Shown: positions 52,483-63,093 of the stretch, one piece after another
Layout of the letters: every line of letters begins with the position of its first letter
Numbering within the stretch: the stretch's first letter is position 1
Source: Neorhodopirellula lusitana
Lineage (GTDB): Bacteria > Planctomycetota > Planctomycetia > Pirellulales > Pirellulaceae
Reading direction: 5' to 3'
Assembly: GCF_900182915.1 (NCBI RefSeq)
Contig: NZ_FXUG01000011.1
Coordinates: 124,001-188,000 of the forward strand
Length of the DNA: 64,000 nt
Notes under the pieces: generated by a model
The model's input: only the letters and a program-made list of their open reading frames with translations
Told to the model about the DNA's origin: nothing
Databases searched by the model: none
Made by a program: the position numbers and the translations under genes

Positions 52483-53949
52483 CTATTCAGGGGAGCGATA
52501 CGCTTCGAACGTGCTGATAGTAGGACAAGCACGACTGTCTAGGATCCGCAACCGCAAACCCGTCGTCGTGACGGGATCGAAACGCAAAATGCGCCGAACA
52601 CCAATTGTCGTCCCCGTCGCAATCTCTTCCCACTGATTGCCGATATTGGCATCTACCGCAAATTCCTTGATTCGTTGCCCCAACTGCACGTGCTCCTGGA
52701 TACGCAATCGATCGACACTTTTCGCTTCACCCAGATCGATTTCCAATTCAGCTTGCGTGACTCCATCGTCAGTCGCCCAATAAGTGTTGCGGTCGCCATC
52801 GGTCAAATTCGCGGCGGTGAATCGCGGGTCGTTACCTCGAGTATTGCTACCGCTGACAACCGCCTCCTTCGCCAAGTCATTGGCGAACGTCTTCGCGATC
52901 ACCTGATGAAACTCTTTCAGACGCTGAATATCGGTTTCGTGAAAGCGACCACGTCGATCTGGCGGAACATTCAACAACAAATTGGCACCGTTACCAATGC
53001 TGCTGTAGTAGATGTCTAACAACTGGTCCAGTGACTTCACTTGGTCATCTTGGTCGGCGTGATAGAACCAACCTGGACGAATCGAAACGTCCACTTCCGC
53101 CGGTACCCAAAGCGTGCCATCGATTTGGCCAACCGAAAGGATTTTCAATTTCGCTTTTTGCGATTCGAAATCGGTATCGCGCAACATCGCCCAATTGGTT
53201 TCACTGCCGGAACCAGATTCATTGCCAACCCAGCGAACGTCGGGGCCGCGGTCGCTAAACATGACGGCCATCGGCTGCTCTTTTCGAACGATTGCCCATG
53301 TCTTGTCCCATTCGTAATACGTCTTGGCATCGATTCGTCGGGTTTCGTTTGCACCGCCATAGAAGCCATCACCACCATTCGCGCCGTCAAACCAAACTTC
53401 AAAAAGTGGTCCATAGTTGGTCGTCAACTCACGAAGCTGATTGCGGTAGTACCGCACATAATCAGCACTCGCGTACTGAGCGTGGTTTCGATCCCAGGGG
53501 GAAAGATAAACACCGAATAGAATTCCGTTGTCTCGACAACCCTTTGCCATTTCACCAACAAGATCGCCAGCACCATTTTTGTAGGGTGAAGCCGCCAGAT
53601 CATGTTCGGTGTAACGACTTGGCCACAAACAGAATCCATCGTGATGCTTGGCTGTGATAATCAGCCCTTTCATGCCTGATTCTTTGGCCACCTTCGCCAT
53701 CGAGTCGGCATCGCAGTCAGTCGGGTTAAAGACACCCGGCGACTCGTCACCAAAACCCCATTCCTTGTCCGTAAAGGTGTTGGTCGTGAAGTGGACGAAC
53801 CCGTAGTACTCCAGCTCATGCCAGCGCAATTGCCGTTCAGTGGGAACCGGCAACAACGGTGCCGGCGGCTCGGTCGCCATCCCATCAGTTGCACCAAGTA
53901 AATGGACCATACCGAGCAACAATACGCCTGCGATAACCGTCGTCTTCAT
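52483..53949 (-). CDS. Alpha-L-fucosidase (GH29) with C-terminal F5/8-type carbohydrate-binding module
   Basis: A 488-residue secreted glycosidase. The signal peptide is MKTTVIAGVLLLGMVHLLGA. The GH29 barrel shows YYGFVHFTTNTFTDKEWGFG, GLIITAKHHDGFCLWPS and the nucleophile D188 in EVWFDGANGG. The acid/base residue varies in this family and was not assigned. Residues about 355-487 form an F5/8-type C (discoidin) module, with DGDRNTYWATDDG and SVDRLRIQEHVQLG, for carbohydrate binding. It removes alpha-L-fucose from glycans; in marine bacteria the usual source is fucoidan or fucosylated algal glycans. It lies 84 bases upstream of the GH88/105 start on the minus strand. Confidence 0.92.
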   Translation of the reverse strand: MKTTVIAGVLLLGMVHLLGATDGMATEPPAPLLPVPTERQLRWHELEYYGFVHFTTNTFTDKEWGFGDESPGVFNPTDCDADSMAKVAKESGMKGLIITAKHHDGFCLWPSRYTEHDLAASPYKNGAGDLVGEMAKGCRDNGILFGVYLSPWDRNHAQYASADYVRYYRNQLRELTTNYGPLFEVWFDGANGGDGFYGGANETRRIDAKTYYEWDKTWAIVRKEQPMAVMFSDRGPDVRWVGNESGSGSETNWAMLRDTDFESQKAKLKILSVGQIDGTLWVPAEVDVSIRPGWFYHADQDDQVKSLDQLLDIYYSSIGNGANLLLNVPPDRRGRFHETDIQRLKEFHQVIAKTFANDLAKEAVVSGSNTRGNDPRFTAANLTDGDRNTYWATDDGVTQAELEIDLGEAKSVDRLRIQEHVQLGQRIKEFAVDANIGNQWEEIATGTTIGVRRILRFDPVTTTGLRLRILDSRACPTISTFEAYRSPE

Positions 53950-54199
53950 AAAATCCCATTCGTGGAAGTGGAGTCATGGTGGTGCAACTCAGCCGCTTGA
54001 TCAGCAGCAGTTGCGCGTGTCCGTTACACGCCAAGATGTACAGTGCCCCAAACACCTTGACTGGACTGGAAATCCAGAAAGTTCGCTCGAAATAGGCAGT
54101 TTTCGAGTCCAAACTGGCACAGCCAGTCACTCTTAGTTTGGATCCACTCTTGCTAACGTCCTTCGAACGATTTCCGAACGCAGATTCGCGAAACATTCC

Positions 54200-55546
54200 A
54201 TGAAAAAACTCAGATACCTGGTATCCCTCTCAGTGCTGTTCGCGTGTGCGGTTACCTCCGCCACCCTGCACGCGGATTCCCCCCAACCTGTCTGGGAACT
54301 TGGACAAGACACGACCGACTCGGCGCAAAGCCCTAGCGAAATCAAGATCAAGGGCGACATTGATCTACAATCCAAGCTCATATCCATTGATGGCGACAAC
54401 ACGTTCACATTGCCGGCAAAGGTACTCGGCTCTCAAACCGAGTACACGATCGAGTTTGAGGTCCAACGTCCGATCGAGATGCAGTCGGGACATGCCATTG
54501 TCTTGATTTCCAATTCCGATCCGGAGTCCAACGCTGGGATCAAGTTGGTCTATCATCCCCCCGCCTACAACGCCGCCTGGCTGTACTGCAACGGCTACCG
54601 AACCATCGAGCAACGCGGTTTTCTACACAAGAATTTCACAAAGCTCACGCTCGTCGTGAAAGACAGTCGACTTTCCTTGTTCCGCGATGGACTGATTCTC
54701 GCGGTTACCGATGCGATCCAGCCAAGTTCATTGCCACTCACCTTCGGCGGCGCGCACAGCGAGCAACGCATGCCGCAAGCTTACCAAATGCGTCATGTGA
54801 AAGTCCATTCCAAGGCGGTGTTCCCACCTGACTTCGATCCAAGCGTCAAACGCATGCGCAATTACAGCGGCGACCAATACGTGATGCAGCGTGTTGAAAT
54901 CACCGACCCGTTGCTGCCGCGAATCCTGGTCGTCGGCGACTCGATCTCGATGGGATACCGGCGATTCATTACCGAACATTTTGAAGGACGTGCCTACGTG
55001 GACTACTGGGTTGGCTCAGGCGTCGAATGGTACGGCAAAGATATCAACGAACCCGACGCGGTCGCTGCGAAAGCTTGGACAGGAGTACTGTCGCATGGCC
55101 CCTACGATGTCATTTCATGGAATGCGATGACGCTGCATTGGTGGCACACCGAGCAAACCCAACGTTGTCCCGAAGATTCGCTCGCTCGCAACATCGGTGA
55201 TGCGGTTGATTTCCTAAAAAAACACGCACCGGACACCGATCTCATTTGGGTTCGCTGCACCCCGATCCGCGCCAACCTGGCCGACGGGACTCCTTCACTC
55301 GACAACCCAAACAACGAACGGGTTACCCGGTACAACCAAATGGTGGATGAGGTCATGCATCAAAAAGGGATTCCAGAGGTCGATCTGAATCCGATCGCCG
55401 CCAAACAACTGCACACGATCTCAAAGGGATCCAATGACACGCTGCACTGGGGCCTGGATAACTCCCGCCTCTTTGCCCATGCCATTGTCGAGCAGATTGA
55501 ACTCACACTAGTCAAGCGACAAGAACTGCAAGGAAAACAACGATGA
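54200..55546 (+). CDS. Exported SGNH/GDSL hydrolase with N-terminal beta-sandwich
   Basis: A 448-residue secreted protein with signal peptide [21 protein letters not shown]. Residues about 30-205 are a beta-sandwich-like module (LamG-like) with [14 protein letters not shown] and FGGAHSEQR. The SGNH hydrolase domain begins at [13 protein letters not shown], with nucleophile S248 of GDS, and ends in the D-x-x-H dyad region [14 protein letters not shown] (near 415-430). SGNH enzymes deacylate sugars; in polysaccharide clusters they are usually acetyl- or other ester-hydrolases. It is the first of three consecutive SGNH genes and overlaps the next by four bases (ATGA). Confidence 0.87.
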   Translation: MKKLRYLVSLSVLFACAVTSATLHADSPQPVWELGQDTTDSAQSPSEIKIKGDIDLQSKLISIDGDNTFTLPAKVLGSQTEYTIEFEVQRPIEMQSGHAIVLISNSDPESNAGIKLVYHPPAYNAAWLYCNGYRTIEQRGFLHKNFTKLTLVVKDSRLSLFRDGLILAVTDAIQPSSLPLTFGGAHSEQRMPQAYQMRHVKVHSKAVFPPDFDPSVKRMRNYSGDQYVMQRVEITDPLLPRILVVGDSISMGYRRFITEHFEGRAYVDYWVGSGVEWYGKDINEPDAVAAKAWTGVLSHGPYDVISWNAMTLHWWHTEQTQRCPEDSLARNIGDAVDFLKKHAPDTDLIWVRCTPIRANLADGTPSLDNPNNERVTRYNQMVDEVMHQKGIPEVDLNPIAAKQLHTISKGSNDTLHWGLDNSRLFAHAIVEQIELTLVKRQELQGKQR

Positions 55547-57930
55547 TGCGTCGAGCCATGATTCGAACAATAATTCTCCAAACAATCATCGCGGCCCTGT
55601 TTCTAGGGAGCACCCTGCTTGGACTCGTGTCCCACAAGGGCCACGTCCTCGCCGATCAACTCGGCCAGCAAGCGACGCCAAACCTGCGAACGACGGGCGA
55701 ACCATTTGTCGATGGGGAAACCGTTTGCTTCCTTGGTGACAGCATTACTGCCGGTGGATACGTCCAAACTATCGTCGCGGACTACTACGCGACCCGTTTC
55801 CCCAACCGCAACATCACGTTTGTGAACGCGGGTCGTTCGGGTGACACCGCCAGCGGTTCACTGAAACGACTTCAAGAGGATGTCATCGACAAGCATCCAA
55901 CAACCGTGATCATCAATTTCGGGATGAACGATGTCAATCGAGGTGCTTATGTCGACAATCCAAGCGAGAGCAAACTAGCGACACAACAACAAGCTCTTGA
56001 TCGCTACCAAGCAAAAATGGAAGAGCTAGTCGCTCGAATTCGCCAGGAGGCCAATGAACCGAAACTGTACTTCATGACTCCATCGCCCTTTGACGACAAA
56101 GTCGTTCTCGATCGCGATAACAACCAACCCGGTTGCAACGATGGCCTGGGACGTTGCGGCGACATCCTCCGTGAACTGGCAAAGAAGAACAACGCCGTCT
56201 TGGTCGACCTGCACGGCCCGATGACCAAACTGAATCAGCAACAACAAAAGCTCGACCCGACTTGGACGATCGTCGGTTCCGACCGAATTCACCCCGGTGA
56301 TCCCGGTCGACTGATGATGGCGTGGTTGTTCTTGAAATCGCAAGGTGTTCCCTCGCTGATTTCCAAGACCGTGATCGACGCAGCCAGCGGCAAAGCAAGG
56401 GAAACCGTCAATGTCGACGTATCGTCAATCACGACAACCAATCGCGGAGTGACTTTCACCACTCAAGAGAACGCTTTGCCGATGCCCATTAACTCCGGTC
56501 CGGCAGCCGTTTTGAAGCTGCTTCCGATTGAAGACGAACTGCTTCAACAAACTCTGACGGTCACCGGTTTGATCAACGGCGTGTACGACCTGCGGATTGA
56601 CGGTACCTCGGTCGGTCAATACCCAGCAACGGAACTGAAAAGCGGCATCAACCTCGCTTTGAACAAAACCACACCGCAATCCAAGCAAGCCCGAATCGTC
56701 GTCAACCTGAACGCCGAACGTCGATCAGCGGAGGCTCAAGCGTGCAGCTTGCTGAACACGCGACGCTGGATGCAGAACTACTACAAGGTGGATGTCGAAG
56801 ATCCCGCGGCGGTCCAAAAGCACTATGACCATTTCGAAGACAAAACCCAATACAGCGCGGGGATGGCCAAACGCTACATGCGAGATTGGCCACTGTACGG
56901 AGATTTTCGTAAGCAAGTGCTTGAGCTCGAGCAAGCTGTTATTAAGGCTTGCCAATTAAAACCGCACACCTACGAGCTCGTACGTATTAGCCCGGTCGCA
57001 TCCACCAAGGGGACCGCGACTGGCAATCAATCAGTCGTCGAAAACATGCCTGGCTTGGTCGGGTTCTGGACATTCGGGGAAGCGCCCGGTCAGCCAAGGT
57101 TTTCGGTTGGCACCGAAGCCTCACTACCTTTGACGGAAGTCGGCGGTTCGATTCCACGTGATAGCGTTGGGCCGTATTCCGGATTCTCGGCGAAGTTGAA
57201 TGGAAAGCACTATTTCAAGATTCCGTACGCCGAAACCGGCAAGCTGAACATCTCCGGTCCGGAAGCTCAAGTCAGCATGTTTTCAGTCGTACGAGTCGTG
57301 AACCTGCACCACAGCCGCACGATCGCGGGCATGTGGAGTGAGGGCAAAGGCATCCACGATGATTCGGGAACACGGCAGTATGGCTTATTGATGAACATGC
57401 CGGCTTACGGTGGACCGCGACAACTCGTGCCCCATATTTCCAGCGAAGGAGGCGTGACGCAGCGGGCCGACGGCAGCCGATTCCCTTGGTGTGCCGACTA
57501 CGCAGCATCAGTCAGTGAAGTACCGGAGGAAACTTGGTGCACGCTCGGCTTCACCTATGACAGCGATTACATCCGGGCCTACGTCAACGGCGTGATGAAG
57601 CCTCGAGCGTTGGATCCTGTCAAAGATCGCCGCAACGATCGCTACTTCACTGAAGAAGGTCCCGACGGTGGCGACCGCGGAATGAATCCGTATTATCACG
57701 GTCGCGGTATCTTCCGATACGATCCGTCAAAGCATGCTGATACGAAACCCGATGGAGGCGCCGACTTCACGGTTGGCGCAAGGTACGCCGTTGGCTCTTA
57801 CACGCGTGAATCGACGATCGGCCACTTCGGCGGTCTCGCCGTTTTCGATCGCGCCCTTTCCGATACTGAAATGAAACAGCTTCACGATTCAGCAAACGTG
57901 GATGCGTTGAACCAAGACGAAGGCCTGTAG
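55543..57930 (+). CDS. Exported SGNH hydrolase fused to LamG domain
   Basis: A 795-residue secreted protein starting with ATGA over the preceding gene. The N-terminus has a hydrophobic signal (about 8-28). The SGNH catalytic domain has nucleophile S67 in [10 protein letters not shown], block III with [10 protein letters not shown], and the D/H dyad in [12 protein letters not shown] middle helical linker and a C-terminal LamG module follow (about 510-790), with [26 protein letters not shown]-like [12 protein letters not shown] and the terminal [19 protein letters not shown]. The LamG part resembles the proteins at 39324 and 49724, suggesting module exchange within the cluster. The likely role is deacylation of a polysaccharide, with LamG for binding. 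Confidence 0.88.
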   Translation: MMRRAMIRTIILQTIIAALFLGSTLLGLVSHKGHVLADQLGQQATPNLRTTGEPFVDGETVCFLGDSITAGGYVQTIVADYYATRFPNRNITFVNAGRSGDTASGSLKRLQEDVIDKHPTTVIINFGMNDVNRGAYVDNPSESKLATQQQALDRYQAKMEELVARIRQEANEPKLYFMTPSPFDDKVVLDRDNNQPGCNDGLGRCGDILRELAKKNNAVLVDLHGPMTKLNQQQQKLDPTWTIVGSDRIHPGDPGRLMMAWLFLKSQGVPSLISKTVIDAASGKARETVNVDVSSITTTNRGVTFTTQENALPMPINSGPAAVLKLLPIEDELLQQTLTVTGLINGVYDLRIDGTSVGQYPATELKSGINLALNKTTPQSKQARIVVNLNAERRSAEAQACSLLNTRRWMQNYYKVDVEDPAAVQKHYDHFEDKTQYSAGMAKRYMRDWPLYGDFRKQVLELEQAVIKACQLKPHTYELVRISPVASTKGTATGNQSVVENMPGLVGFWTFGEAPGQPRFSVGTEASLPLTEVGGSIPRDSVGPYSGFSAKLNGKHYFKIPYAETGKLNISGPEAQVSMFSVVRVVNLHHSRTIAGMWSEGKGIHDDSGTRQYGLLMNMPAYGGPRQLVPHISSEGGVTQRADGSRFPWCADYAASVSEVPEETWCTLGFTYDSDYIRAYVNGVMKPRALDPVKDRRNDRYFTEEGPDGGDRGMNPYYHGRGIFRYDPSKHADTKPDGGADFTVGARYAVGSYTRESTIGHFGGLAVFDRALSDTEMKQLHDSANVDALNQDEGL

Positions 57931-58060
57931 CTTGGTTTCGGCTTCTAAAGTGCCATCTCAAGATCGGACGCACATCGGCAAAACGTGCTACCCCGATCCC
58001 TTCGGCAGGCCGAAGCCCCGCCACGCTCCCCACCCCAACGATTGCCCTGATGTTGTCCCC

Positions 58061-59623
58061 ATGAAATCGATCCTGCCGTTACTCGTTCTACTCGCCAATC
58101 TCGCGCCGCTAACCAGCTGGGGGCAATCGACAACGCTTACCGCTCCACAGGCGGACGCGGCCATAGAGAACAACGCCATCATCCCGGTCCAAAAACTGGA
58201 ACGAGATTTCTACGACTGGCATGACCGTCACCAGGATGTGATCAAGGCACTTCCGCAAAAGCCGGTTGACTTGGTCTTCATTGGCGATTCCATCACTCAC
58301 ATGTTCGGTGGCATTCCCAAGTCGCCTGTGGCGCGCGGTGGTGAGACCTGGGACCGCTTCTTCGGACACCGCAATGCCATCAACTTGGGATTCGGTTGGG
58401 ACCGGACCCAGAACGTCTTGTGGCGACTGCAAAACGGCGAACTCGACGGCATCCGCCCCAAAGTGGCTGTCGTACTGATTGGAACCAACAACCTGACCGG
58501 CACCAAAAACGCTCGCACGAACAGTCCCGCTGAAATCGCATCCGGCATTGAGGCAATCTGCGACACGATCCATCACAAGCAACCGCAATGCAAAATATTG
58601 CTGCTAAGTGTATTGCCAAGATCACCGCGACGATTTGTAAAACCGATTCGAGAAATCAATCGCCGCATCGAACCACTGGGCCATCGAGACTACGTCACGT
58701 TCCTAAATTTGACCGCGTCATTCGCTGACGAGAACGGTCTACCCCAAAAAGAACTGATGCACGACGGCGTGCACCCCAATGCGTCCGGCTATGAATTGTG
58801 GGCCGAGACGATGGAACCGGTTTTGAGCCGTTTACTCGTCGACGATACCGCCGTGTCGAAGAATACGGACAAGGTCAAAGTCAAAGTCGTCCAGTGCTGG
58901 GACGACAGCATGACAACCGACATTCCCTTGGTCGCACTGCTAAAGAAATACCAAGCCAAGGCCACCTTCAATATTATCCCGCGTGAAAACCGCAACACGT
59001 TTGTGGTTAAGAAAAAGAAAGCCGGCGAGCGGGTACTGTTCTCGTTTCTACATAAGGAAGACTCGAAAGAGGGCGGATTCAAGGTCGAACACCTTACCAA
59101 TCGCGAGATGCCAGCGATCTACGAAGGTTTCAGCATCGCGGCGCATTGCGGATTCCCGTTGGGTGATACGCCCAAAGAATCTGAAGCTCGCCTACGGACC
59201 CTGCGAAAGACGAAGGCCCAAATCCGTGATGACTTTGGCCAGCCCGTTTGTGGTTTTGTCTATCCCGGCGGCAACTTCAGCCCCGCCGCCATGGTCGACG
59301 TTGAAAAGGCAGGCTACCTTTATGCCCGCACGACACGCAGCGTGGCAGCGCCGCTACCGCTGGACAATCCTATGGCTCAACCATCGAGTTGCCATTGGAG
59401 TCATCGCCAGTTCTGGGATCGCTACGAAGCAGCCAAACAACACGGCGGCGTGTTTTACTTCTGGGGACATTCCTGTGAACTGGGCGACGATCCGGAACTG
59501 TGGGCGTGGCTGGAATCCATTTACCAGCGAATCTCCAACGACCCCGAGGCCGAATGGGTCGACGTCATCGACCTCTTCACTGACCAACCCACGGCAACAG
59601 CCAATCTCGATACTGCGGGCTGA
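58061..59623 (+). CDS. Exported SGNH hydrolase fused to NodB-like polysaccharide deacetylase
   Basis: A 520-residue secreted protein. The signal peptide is MKSILPLLVLLANLAPLTSW; ATG 58061 is used because upstream in-frame codons have no family match. The first domain (about 30-255) is an acetylhydrolase-type SGNH esterase with nucleophile S77 of FIGDSITHMFG, GTNNLTGTKN, and the D/H pair in HDGVHPNASGYELWA. The second (about 268-505) resembles NodB-type polysaccharide deacetylases: QCWDDSMTTDIPLV (metal-binding aspartates), AAHCGFPLGDT, GFVYPGGNFSPAAM, and YFWGHSCELGD near the end. If both are active the protein removes O-linked and N-linked acyl groups from one polymer. It is 10 bases from the convergent cytochrome gene. 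Confidence 0.82.
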   Translation: MKSILPLLVLLANLAPLTSWGQSTTLTAPQADAAIENNAIIPVQKLERDFYDWHDRHQDVIKALPQKPVDLVFIGDSITHMFGGIPKSPVARGGETWDRFFGHRNAINLGFGWDRTQNVLWRLQNGELDGIRPKVAVVLIGTNNLTGTKNARTNSPAEIASGIEAICDTIHHKQPQCKILLLSVLPRSPRRFVKPIREINRRIEPLGHRDYVTFLNLTASFADENGLPQKELMHDGVHPNASGYELWAETMEPVLSRLLVDDTAVSKNTDKVKVKVVQCWDDSMTTDIPLVALLKKYQAKATFNIIPRENRNTFVVKKKKAGERVLFSFLHKEDSKEGGFKVEHLTNREMPAIYEGFSIAAHCGFPLGDTPKESEARLRTLRKTKAQIRDDFGQPVCGFVYPGGNFSPAAMVDVEKAGYLYARTTRSVAAPLPLDNPMAQPSSCHWSHRQFWDRYEAAKQHGGVFYFWGHSCELGDDPELWAWLESIYQRISNDPEAEWVDVIDLFTDQPTATANLDTAG

Positions 59624-59633
59624 ACCAAGCGAA

Positions 59634-62600
59634 CTACTCCGCGTCGGCAGTTTTCGAGGGCACGTTATGGATCGTCCAGTAAACCTCTTCCTGAAACGGC
59701 TTGCCCGCCTGATCAGCAACGCTCAACTTCAAGTGCAGTTGATCAACGGGACCAAGATTCGAGATCATCAGGTCGACTGAACGATGGTCCGCAGCCAATT
59801 GAACATGGTCGACCGTCACGAGCTCCGTTCCGACTTCACCGGTACCGGGATGATACATTTCCGAACCGTACCGAGGCCTCCAGCTGTAGTTCCACTGTTG
59901 AATGTCATAGGAAGCCGCCGCACTCGCTGCCGCTGCGTCGACATCAAAGTTGAAACTCACACGTAGCCCACCGGGGATCACCTGACAATCTGAAACCATC
60001 CTGTACGGCTTGCCTGTGTAACGAACACGCTGGATTCCTTTGTCCTTGAGCCCTTGGCGACCACCCGCGTTCCAGCCATCCAGTCCGGTGACATATACCT
60101 GGCCATCGGCTGGGTTCACCCGCCCACGCATGATGCCGGTCTCAAAGTCATGCGGCAGCGTGACCAGCGCCGCTTGCGTCACGCCGTCGATCTCCTGAGT
60201 CATCAACGAATAGAGCCAACCTTTGCCAAAACTGGTGTGCAGCATTCGACCCGCCAGCGGTCCCCAGCGTGGGTCGCCCACCCAAATTTGCCCGCCCGAC
60301 GAGTTATCCACCTCCTGTGGCATCCAGATCAACGGCGGGTCAAAAGACTCCGGCAGAACAACCTTGGTGTGATCAATCTTCCCGCCGTCGGGAGCCCAGC
60401 GATTACCGCCGGAATGCGTTTGCACATAACCGTAGAAGCCGCCCTCTTTGACCAAGTTCACCTTCGAAGCCGGCGTCCACTGACCTTGATTGTCGCTGAC
60501 CGTCAAACGCCCGTCCGGAAACATGCCGATCCCATTGGGAGTTCGAAACCCCGTGCACACGACCTCTCGTTGGGTCCCATCGGGCGAAACACGAATGACC
60601 GCCCCGGGCAACTTGAAATCGGTGTATTGGCCACTCTTGGCATAGTAAAAATTCCCCGCGGCGTCGCGTTCCAATCCAAAATTGAACGCGTGAAAGAAGC
60701 TCGACACATCGGTGTCCGCGCTGAAGCTCTCGTAGTAGTCCGCCTCGTCATCGCCGTTCAAATCGTGCAACCGCACAATGCGATCCTTGCAATTGACATA
60801 GATCACTCCGTCGACCACCTGCATCCCCATCGGCTCATAAAGTCCGGCGGCAAACCGCTTCCAACCAATGTTCAGCAGATCCTGGTCAATTCCGGACACA
60901 AGCCAGATATCACCACCGAGCGTGGCAACGACCATTCGCCCATCCGGAAGGAAGTTCAATGTCGATGTGCGGAACCAAGTATTCCAAGGCGTCGATTCAG
61001 GGATTGTGATCGTGTCGACCGCGTAGGCTCCGTCCTCCAAGCCAAGGTAGCCAACCGTCGATAGCGTTTGTGGCCACTGCGAGGCTCCACCATTTACCAA
61101 TTCCGGAATGGATCGCGAGACCGCTGGCATTAGCTTAAATGATTCCAAGTCAGCAGCGTTGTTACCGGTGAACGTCACCACTTCAATCGTTCGCGGGCGA
61201 GTGCCAGCGGGAATGCTCAACACCAACCGCTGTTGCTCGTCCACCTGCCAGCACAAATCGTCCGTGCCCCCCGATACTCGAGCCGCCGTGAACGCACCGT
61301 CCACCTGTCCCGAAATCGCGACCGCCCCGGCAGCGGCACCCTGCTTGCCAGACACTCGATCCGCCCCCGCTGGGATGACACCTTGGACTATTGAGGACAC
61401 GTCATCGGAATTCGCACCAGTTCCCGAGCCTGCTGCAAGCACCAGCGAAACGCCCGGTTGGATCACCAACGTTCGCCGAATCGCGTCGTGACCTGCTACC
61501 GCTTCGGGCAGTTCCATCACACTGCGTCCATCGATCGAATAGCTCAACACGATCTGTTTTTCATGAACGTAGTAGCCGCGGTAGTCCAACCACTTTGGCG
61601 GCAGCGGCCCACGCGGCAACAAGTCTTCGGTGGGATAGTTCAGTGTCCCATCATGCCCCCAAGCCCAGCCCTGCAACCCCGGCAGGAGCGTTCCTTCGGG
61701 CTGCGGAAAACCTTCGCCCCGCCCCCGTTGATGTTGAGTCTGATCCAGGTTCAAAAAACCGTCTCGCCAGACATTCACTTGATCCATCGAGTGCAGGTCA
61801 TAAGCCAACGAAGTGCTCCCCAGCTTCATCGTCAACGCGCTGGTGATTTCCCGATTCAGCTGTGACGCCAGGGCCACGCCGTAGTCACGTTCCCCATCCA
61901 GTTCAACCTCGCCGTCGCCTGCCCCCTTTGGCAATTTTTCTAGATAGGCATCATCAATCGGTGCGTAGTCCGGATTGGAGTCACGCATGAACTCTTCACG
62001 AATGAAATGAACGACCTGATAACGTTCCTTGGGCGATAGTTGCGTGGTCGCGGCCATCAACCCGTTACCCCGGGAAAGCGTCATGAACATGCTGTACGGA
62101 TCGGCTCCAAATTTCAGCTTTTGGCTTCCGAAAGCCCGAGCCGTCGGCATCGACGGAGTGTTCCCGTCACTGCCGTGACAGTTCACGCACAACCCAAAAT
62201 AGATTTGTCGTCCTTGATGATAATCGCCTGGCTTAAAACTCTTCAAAATCCCCGCATGGTTCAAATCGCTCATGTCGTCGGGAATGACAAGTTGATCCGC
62301 CGACGGTTGCAATTCCGCCGCCCGCTTCACTCCGCCATTGGCAACTTCAAAGACATAGCTCGCCAAATCATAGAACTGCCGCATCGACGGCAGCGTCGCG
62401 ACCAACCCGGCTGGCATCATCGACTGCTTTGACACGATGCGTTCTTCGATCTCATCCACTGCAACGATGATTTCTTTGTCCATGTTGACCGCATCCCGCA
62501 GCACCAACTCATCATCCGATTCACGGACAACGACTCCGTTGACGATATCACCATCGACCATCAACACGGTCTCGCGCTCGAAGCCTTTGCGAATCGAACG

Positions 62601-63005
62601 GGACGGGAACAGCAACGCCTCGATCAAATGCGTGTCACTGACGTCGGGGCCGATTGTCGCCAAGTCGGGCCCCAACGAACTCGCCGCGTCGCCCTGACCG
62701 TGGCATTTCACACACCCAGCCGTCGAGGTGAAGAACACGACCGCGCCACGCTGCGGATTCCCTCGCAAACGAACCTGCTCGGCCAGCACACCTGGGTCGA
62801 CTGTTTGAAGCTGATCTTCCAACGTTGTTTTGGGCACCGACAAATCCGCCGCCAACGCTTTACTAGCGATAATCGATGACGCAACCAAAAGCAGGACCAG
62901 ACAAACAACACACAACCGATGACCAAGCTGCAACGAGGAGCGTCGAGACCTCGACAGGAATTGGAAGCGTGTGAATTGAGGGCGATCATCGCGAAGGTTC
63001 TTCAT
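59634..63005 (-). CDS. Large di-heme cytochrome c / beta-propeller protein (planctomycetal heme-binding family)
   Basis: A 1123-residue exported protein. A signal segment lies at about residues 30-52 (ending KALAA). Two c-type heme sites are present: C98-x-x-C101-H102 in AGCVKCHGQGD, in the planctomycete heme-binding (TIGR02603) style followed by LGPDLATIG, and a second CVNCHG near residue 272 in a cytochrome c domain. The middle region (about 350-660) is of unknown type. The C-terminal part (about 690-1010) is a propeller with TPWNTWFRTSTLNFLPDGRM, WLVSGIDQDLLNIG and GFRTPNGIGMFPDGRLTVSDN, typical of membrane-bound dehydrogenase-like domains. It may accept electrons from extracytoplasmic sugar oxidation. 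Confidence 0.8.
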   Translation of the reverse strand: MKNLRDDRPQFTRFQFLSRSRRSSLQLGHRLCVVCLVLLLVASSIIASKALAADLSVPKTTLEDQLQTVDPGVLAEQVRLRGNPQRGAVVFFTSTAGCVKCHGQGDAASSLGPDLATIGPDVSDTHLIEALLFPSRSIRKGFERETVLMVDGDIVNGVVVRESDDELVLRDAVNMDKEIIVAVDEIEERIVSKQSMMPAGLVATLPSMRQFYDLASYVFEVANGGVKRAAELQPSADQLVIPDDMSDLNHAGILKSFKPGDYHQGRQIYFGLCVNCHGSDGNTPSMPTARAFGSQKLKFGADPYSMFMTLSRGNGLMAATTQLSPKERYQVVHFIREEFMRDSNPDYAPIDDAYLEKLPKGAGDGEVELDGERDYGVALASQLNREITSALTMKLGSTSLAYDLHSMDQVNVWRDGFLNLDQTQHQRGRGEGFPQPEGTLLPGLQGWAWGHDGTLNYPTEDLLPRGPLPPKWLDYRGYYVHEKQIVLSYSIDGRSVMELPEAVAGHDAIRRTLVIQPGVSLVLAAGSGTGANSDDVSSIVQGVIPAGADRVSGKQGAAAGAVAISGQVDGAFTAARVSGGTDDLCWQVDEQQRLVLSIPAGTRPRTIEVVTFTGNNAADLESFKLMPAVSRSIPELVNGGASQWPQTLSTVGYLGLEDGAYAVDTITIPESTPWNTWFRTSTLNFLPDGRMVVATLGGDIWLVSGIDQDLLNIGWKRFAAGLYEPMGMQVVDGVIYVNCKDRIVRLHDLNGDDEADYYESFSADTDVSSFFHAFNFGLERDAAGNFYYAKSGQYTDFKLPGAVIRVSPDGTQREVVCTGFRTPNGIGMFPDGRLTVSDNQGQWTPASKVNLVKEGGFYGYVQTHSGGNRWAPDGGKIDHTKVVLPESFDPPLIWMPQEVDNSSGGQIWVGDPRWGPLAGRMLHTSFGKGWLYSLMTQEIDGVTQAALVTLPHDFETGIMRGRVNPADGQVYVTGLDGWNAGGRQGLKDKGIQRVRYTGKPYRMVSDCQVIPGGLRVSFNFDVDAAAASAAASYDIQQWNYSWRPRYGSEMYHPGTGEVGTELVTVDHVQLAADHRSVDLMISNLGPVDQLHLKLSVADQAGKPFQEEVYWTIHNVPSKTADAE

Positions 63006-63036
63006 TTCAGATACTCATCCAGCAGTTTCTATTGTT

Positions 63037-63067
63037 CTGCCTGAACTCTGGCGAGCCCAGCTACGGA
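63037..63067 (+). repeat. Half copy of the structured intergenic repeat
   Basis: CTGCCTGAACTCTGGCGAGC (63037-63056) and then CCAGCTACGG match the right end of copies 1 and 3 with one base change. No left end (GTAGCCGATGTCGCC) is present upstream, so only a half element remains between the sulfatase and cytochrome genes. Confidence 0.6.
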
Positions 63068-63093
63068 TTTCAATTCGGGAGGCACCCTCATGA

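Noticed and set aside
60054..61064. A 336-codon plus-strand frame opposite the cytochrome/propeller gene
   Set aside because: Antisense shadow; no recognisable domain and the minus-strand gene is well supported.
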